Shown in pieces: positions 32,201-33,158 of a stretch of DNA of 33,158 nucleotides. A program made the translations under genes and the position numbers. The stretch's first letter is position 1. Each line of letters starts with the position of its first letter. Under the pieces are notes generated by a model. It did no database searches. It saw only the letters and a program-made list of their open reading frames with translations, and was not told the DNA's origin. The DNA comes from Mnemiopsis leidyi (lineage: Eukaryota > Ctenophora > Tentaculata > Lobata > Bolinopsidae), in NCBI GenBank assembly GCA_000226015.1, contig JH154139.1, forward strand, positions 186,641 to 219,798, written 5' to 3'.

Positions 32201-33158
32201 CTGGGTAAGGAGTTTTAGGAGGAGGAGTTTTTAGGAGGAGGAGTTTTAGGAGGAGGAGTTTTAGGAGGAGGAGTTTTAGGAGGAGGAGTTTTAGGAGTAG
32301 GAGTTTTAGGAGGAGGAGTTTTAGGAGGAGGAGTTTTAGGAGGAGGAGTATTTAGGAGGAGGACATACTTGCACGCCGCCGTTATTTTCAAAACGGCGGC
32401 GGCGTGGTCAAAAGTATCGGCGGCGGCGGCGTATCGGCGTGAAGCCATGTAATTTCGCGGACTAATTTAGCCTCTAGTACGGATCGATTTCGAATGCAGG
32501 TGCTGACCAATTTTCCAAAGTTTTGTTCCTGATATCGGCTACTCGTGTAGAAATGATTAAAAATATTGTTTTCTGAAAGTGAAATGCGAAATGTTGGATT
32601 TTTCCACGAAAATCATTTTTGCTAAAATCACGAAACGGCGCATTCGGCGTAAAAAGCCGTTCCACGCCGATACGCCGTTTGAAAACGGCGGCGGCGGCGT
32701 GGGTGGAAAATCGTCGGCGGCGGCGGCGTTCGGCGGCGGCGTGCAAGTATGGAGGAGGTAGTTTTAGGAGGAGGAGTTTTTTAGGAGGATGAGTTTTAGG
32801 AGGAGTTTTAGGAGGATGAGTTTTTTAGGAGGAGGAGTTTTAGGAGGAGGAGTTTTTAGGAGGAGGAGTTTTTAGGAGGAGGAGTTTTTAGGAGGAGGAG
32901 TTTTAGGAGGAGGAGTTTTAGGTAGGAGAAGAGTTTAGGAGGAGGAGTTTTAGGAGGAGGAGTTTAGGAGGAGGAGTTTAGGAGGAGGAGAGTTTAGGAG
33001 GAGGAGTTTAGGAGGAGGAGGAGGAGTGGAGGAGTTTAGGAGGAGGAGTTTAGGAAGAGGAGTTTTGGAGGAGGAGTTAAGGAGGAGGGGAGGAGGAGGA
33101 GGAGGAGGAGGAAGAGGAGGAGGAGGAGGAGGAGGAGGAGGAGGAGGAGGAGGAGGAG
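32201..33158 (-). repeat. Polypurine/polypyrimidine minisatellite (ttttaggaggaggag) before the protease acceptor
   Basis: Units of about 15 bp run from the acceptor of the first visible protease exon (TTACCCAG, 32201-32202) to the window end, interrupted by a foldback element at 32364-32751. The array turns into pure (gga)n from about 33080. On minus it is a long pyrimidine tract with CCTAAAAC inserts. Confidence 0.9.
32364..32751. mobile_element. Foldback/MITE-like element with 18-bp perfect inverted ends
   Basis: CATACTTGCACGCCGCCG at 32364-32381 and its exact complement at 32734-32751 bound a 388-bp segment. Both ends hold GCC/GGC-rich arms with further inverted matches (cggcgtatcggcgtg at left, cacgccgatacgccg at right). 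The 200-bp centre is AT-rich and shows no transposase. It sits inside the GGA minisatellite, so a target duplication cannot be told apart from the array. Superfamily unknown. Confidence 0.7.

Noticed and set aside
32215..32448. Minus open frame with TPPPK repeats
   Set aside because: Translation of the ttttaggaggaggag minisatellite; it lies in an intron and has no start or domain context.

Overview
The window is animal (metazoan) genomic DNA. Coding sequence is split into many short exons with GT-AG introns (one GC-AG), and the domains are extracellular types typical of animals: Ig, sushi/CCP, ephrin-receptor-like (GCC2/GCC3) Cys repeats, trypsin, CUB and LDLa. The phylum cannot be fixed from sequence alone. 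A marine invertebrate (sponge, ctenophore, cnidarian or tunicate) is a guess. Introns are roughly 80-1200 bp and unusually rich in minisatellites.

Layout. (1) 1-18558, minus strand: one giant gene of about 41 exons. Its protein has a signal peptide, a sushi domain, an unrecognised 4-Cys region, GCC2-like Cys repeats, a second sushi domain and about 23 Ig-like domains. I placed every junction by hand. The reading frame stays open across all 40 introns, giving about 2730 residues before the last, uncertain exon at the left edge. No membrane segment lies inside the window. (2) 20279-21805, plus strand: an intronless, GC-rich UDP-glucuronosyltransferase, with a splice-acceptor-like sequence 8 bp before the ATG. 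(3) 23786-27304, minus strand: a 12-exon, 440-residue type I membrane protein with a Cys-rich ectodomain, one membrane span and a short basic tail. (4) 29051-32200, minus strand: the 3' part of a serine protease gene in the order trypsin-CUB-LDLa-hydrophobic C-terminus. Its 5' exons, including the catalytic His exon, lie beyond the right edge.

The three minus-strand genes all encode secreted or cell-surface proteins built from domains used in complement and allorecognition. That suggests a recognition/defence-type cluster, but this is inference from domain content only. The UGT looks like an unrelated neighbour.

The most unusual signal is in the introns. Many minisatellites abut splice junctions, and their units carry copies of the splice signal they touch. 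Arrays at 5' splice sites repeat GTAAGT (5127-5354, 7195-7576). One array repeats the exon end plus donor plus an acceptor-like sequence (8258-8512). Arrays before 3' splice sites repeat branch-point motifs or pyrimidine tracts (2157-2212, 10852-10932, 12589-12808, 32201-33158). A 21-bp two-copy duplication of a donor (13234-13255) may be an early stage. Mobile-element traces are a degraded plus-strand retrotransposon ORF1 relic inside an intron (about 8900-9620) and a 388-bp foldback/MITE-like element with 18-bp perfect inverted ends (32364-32751).
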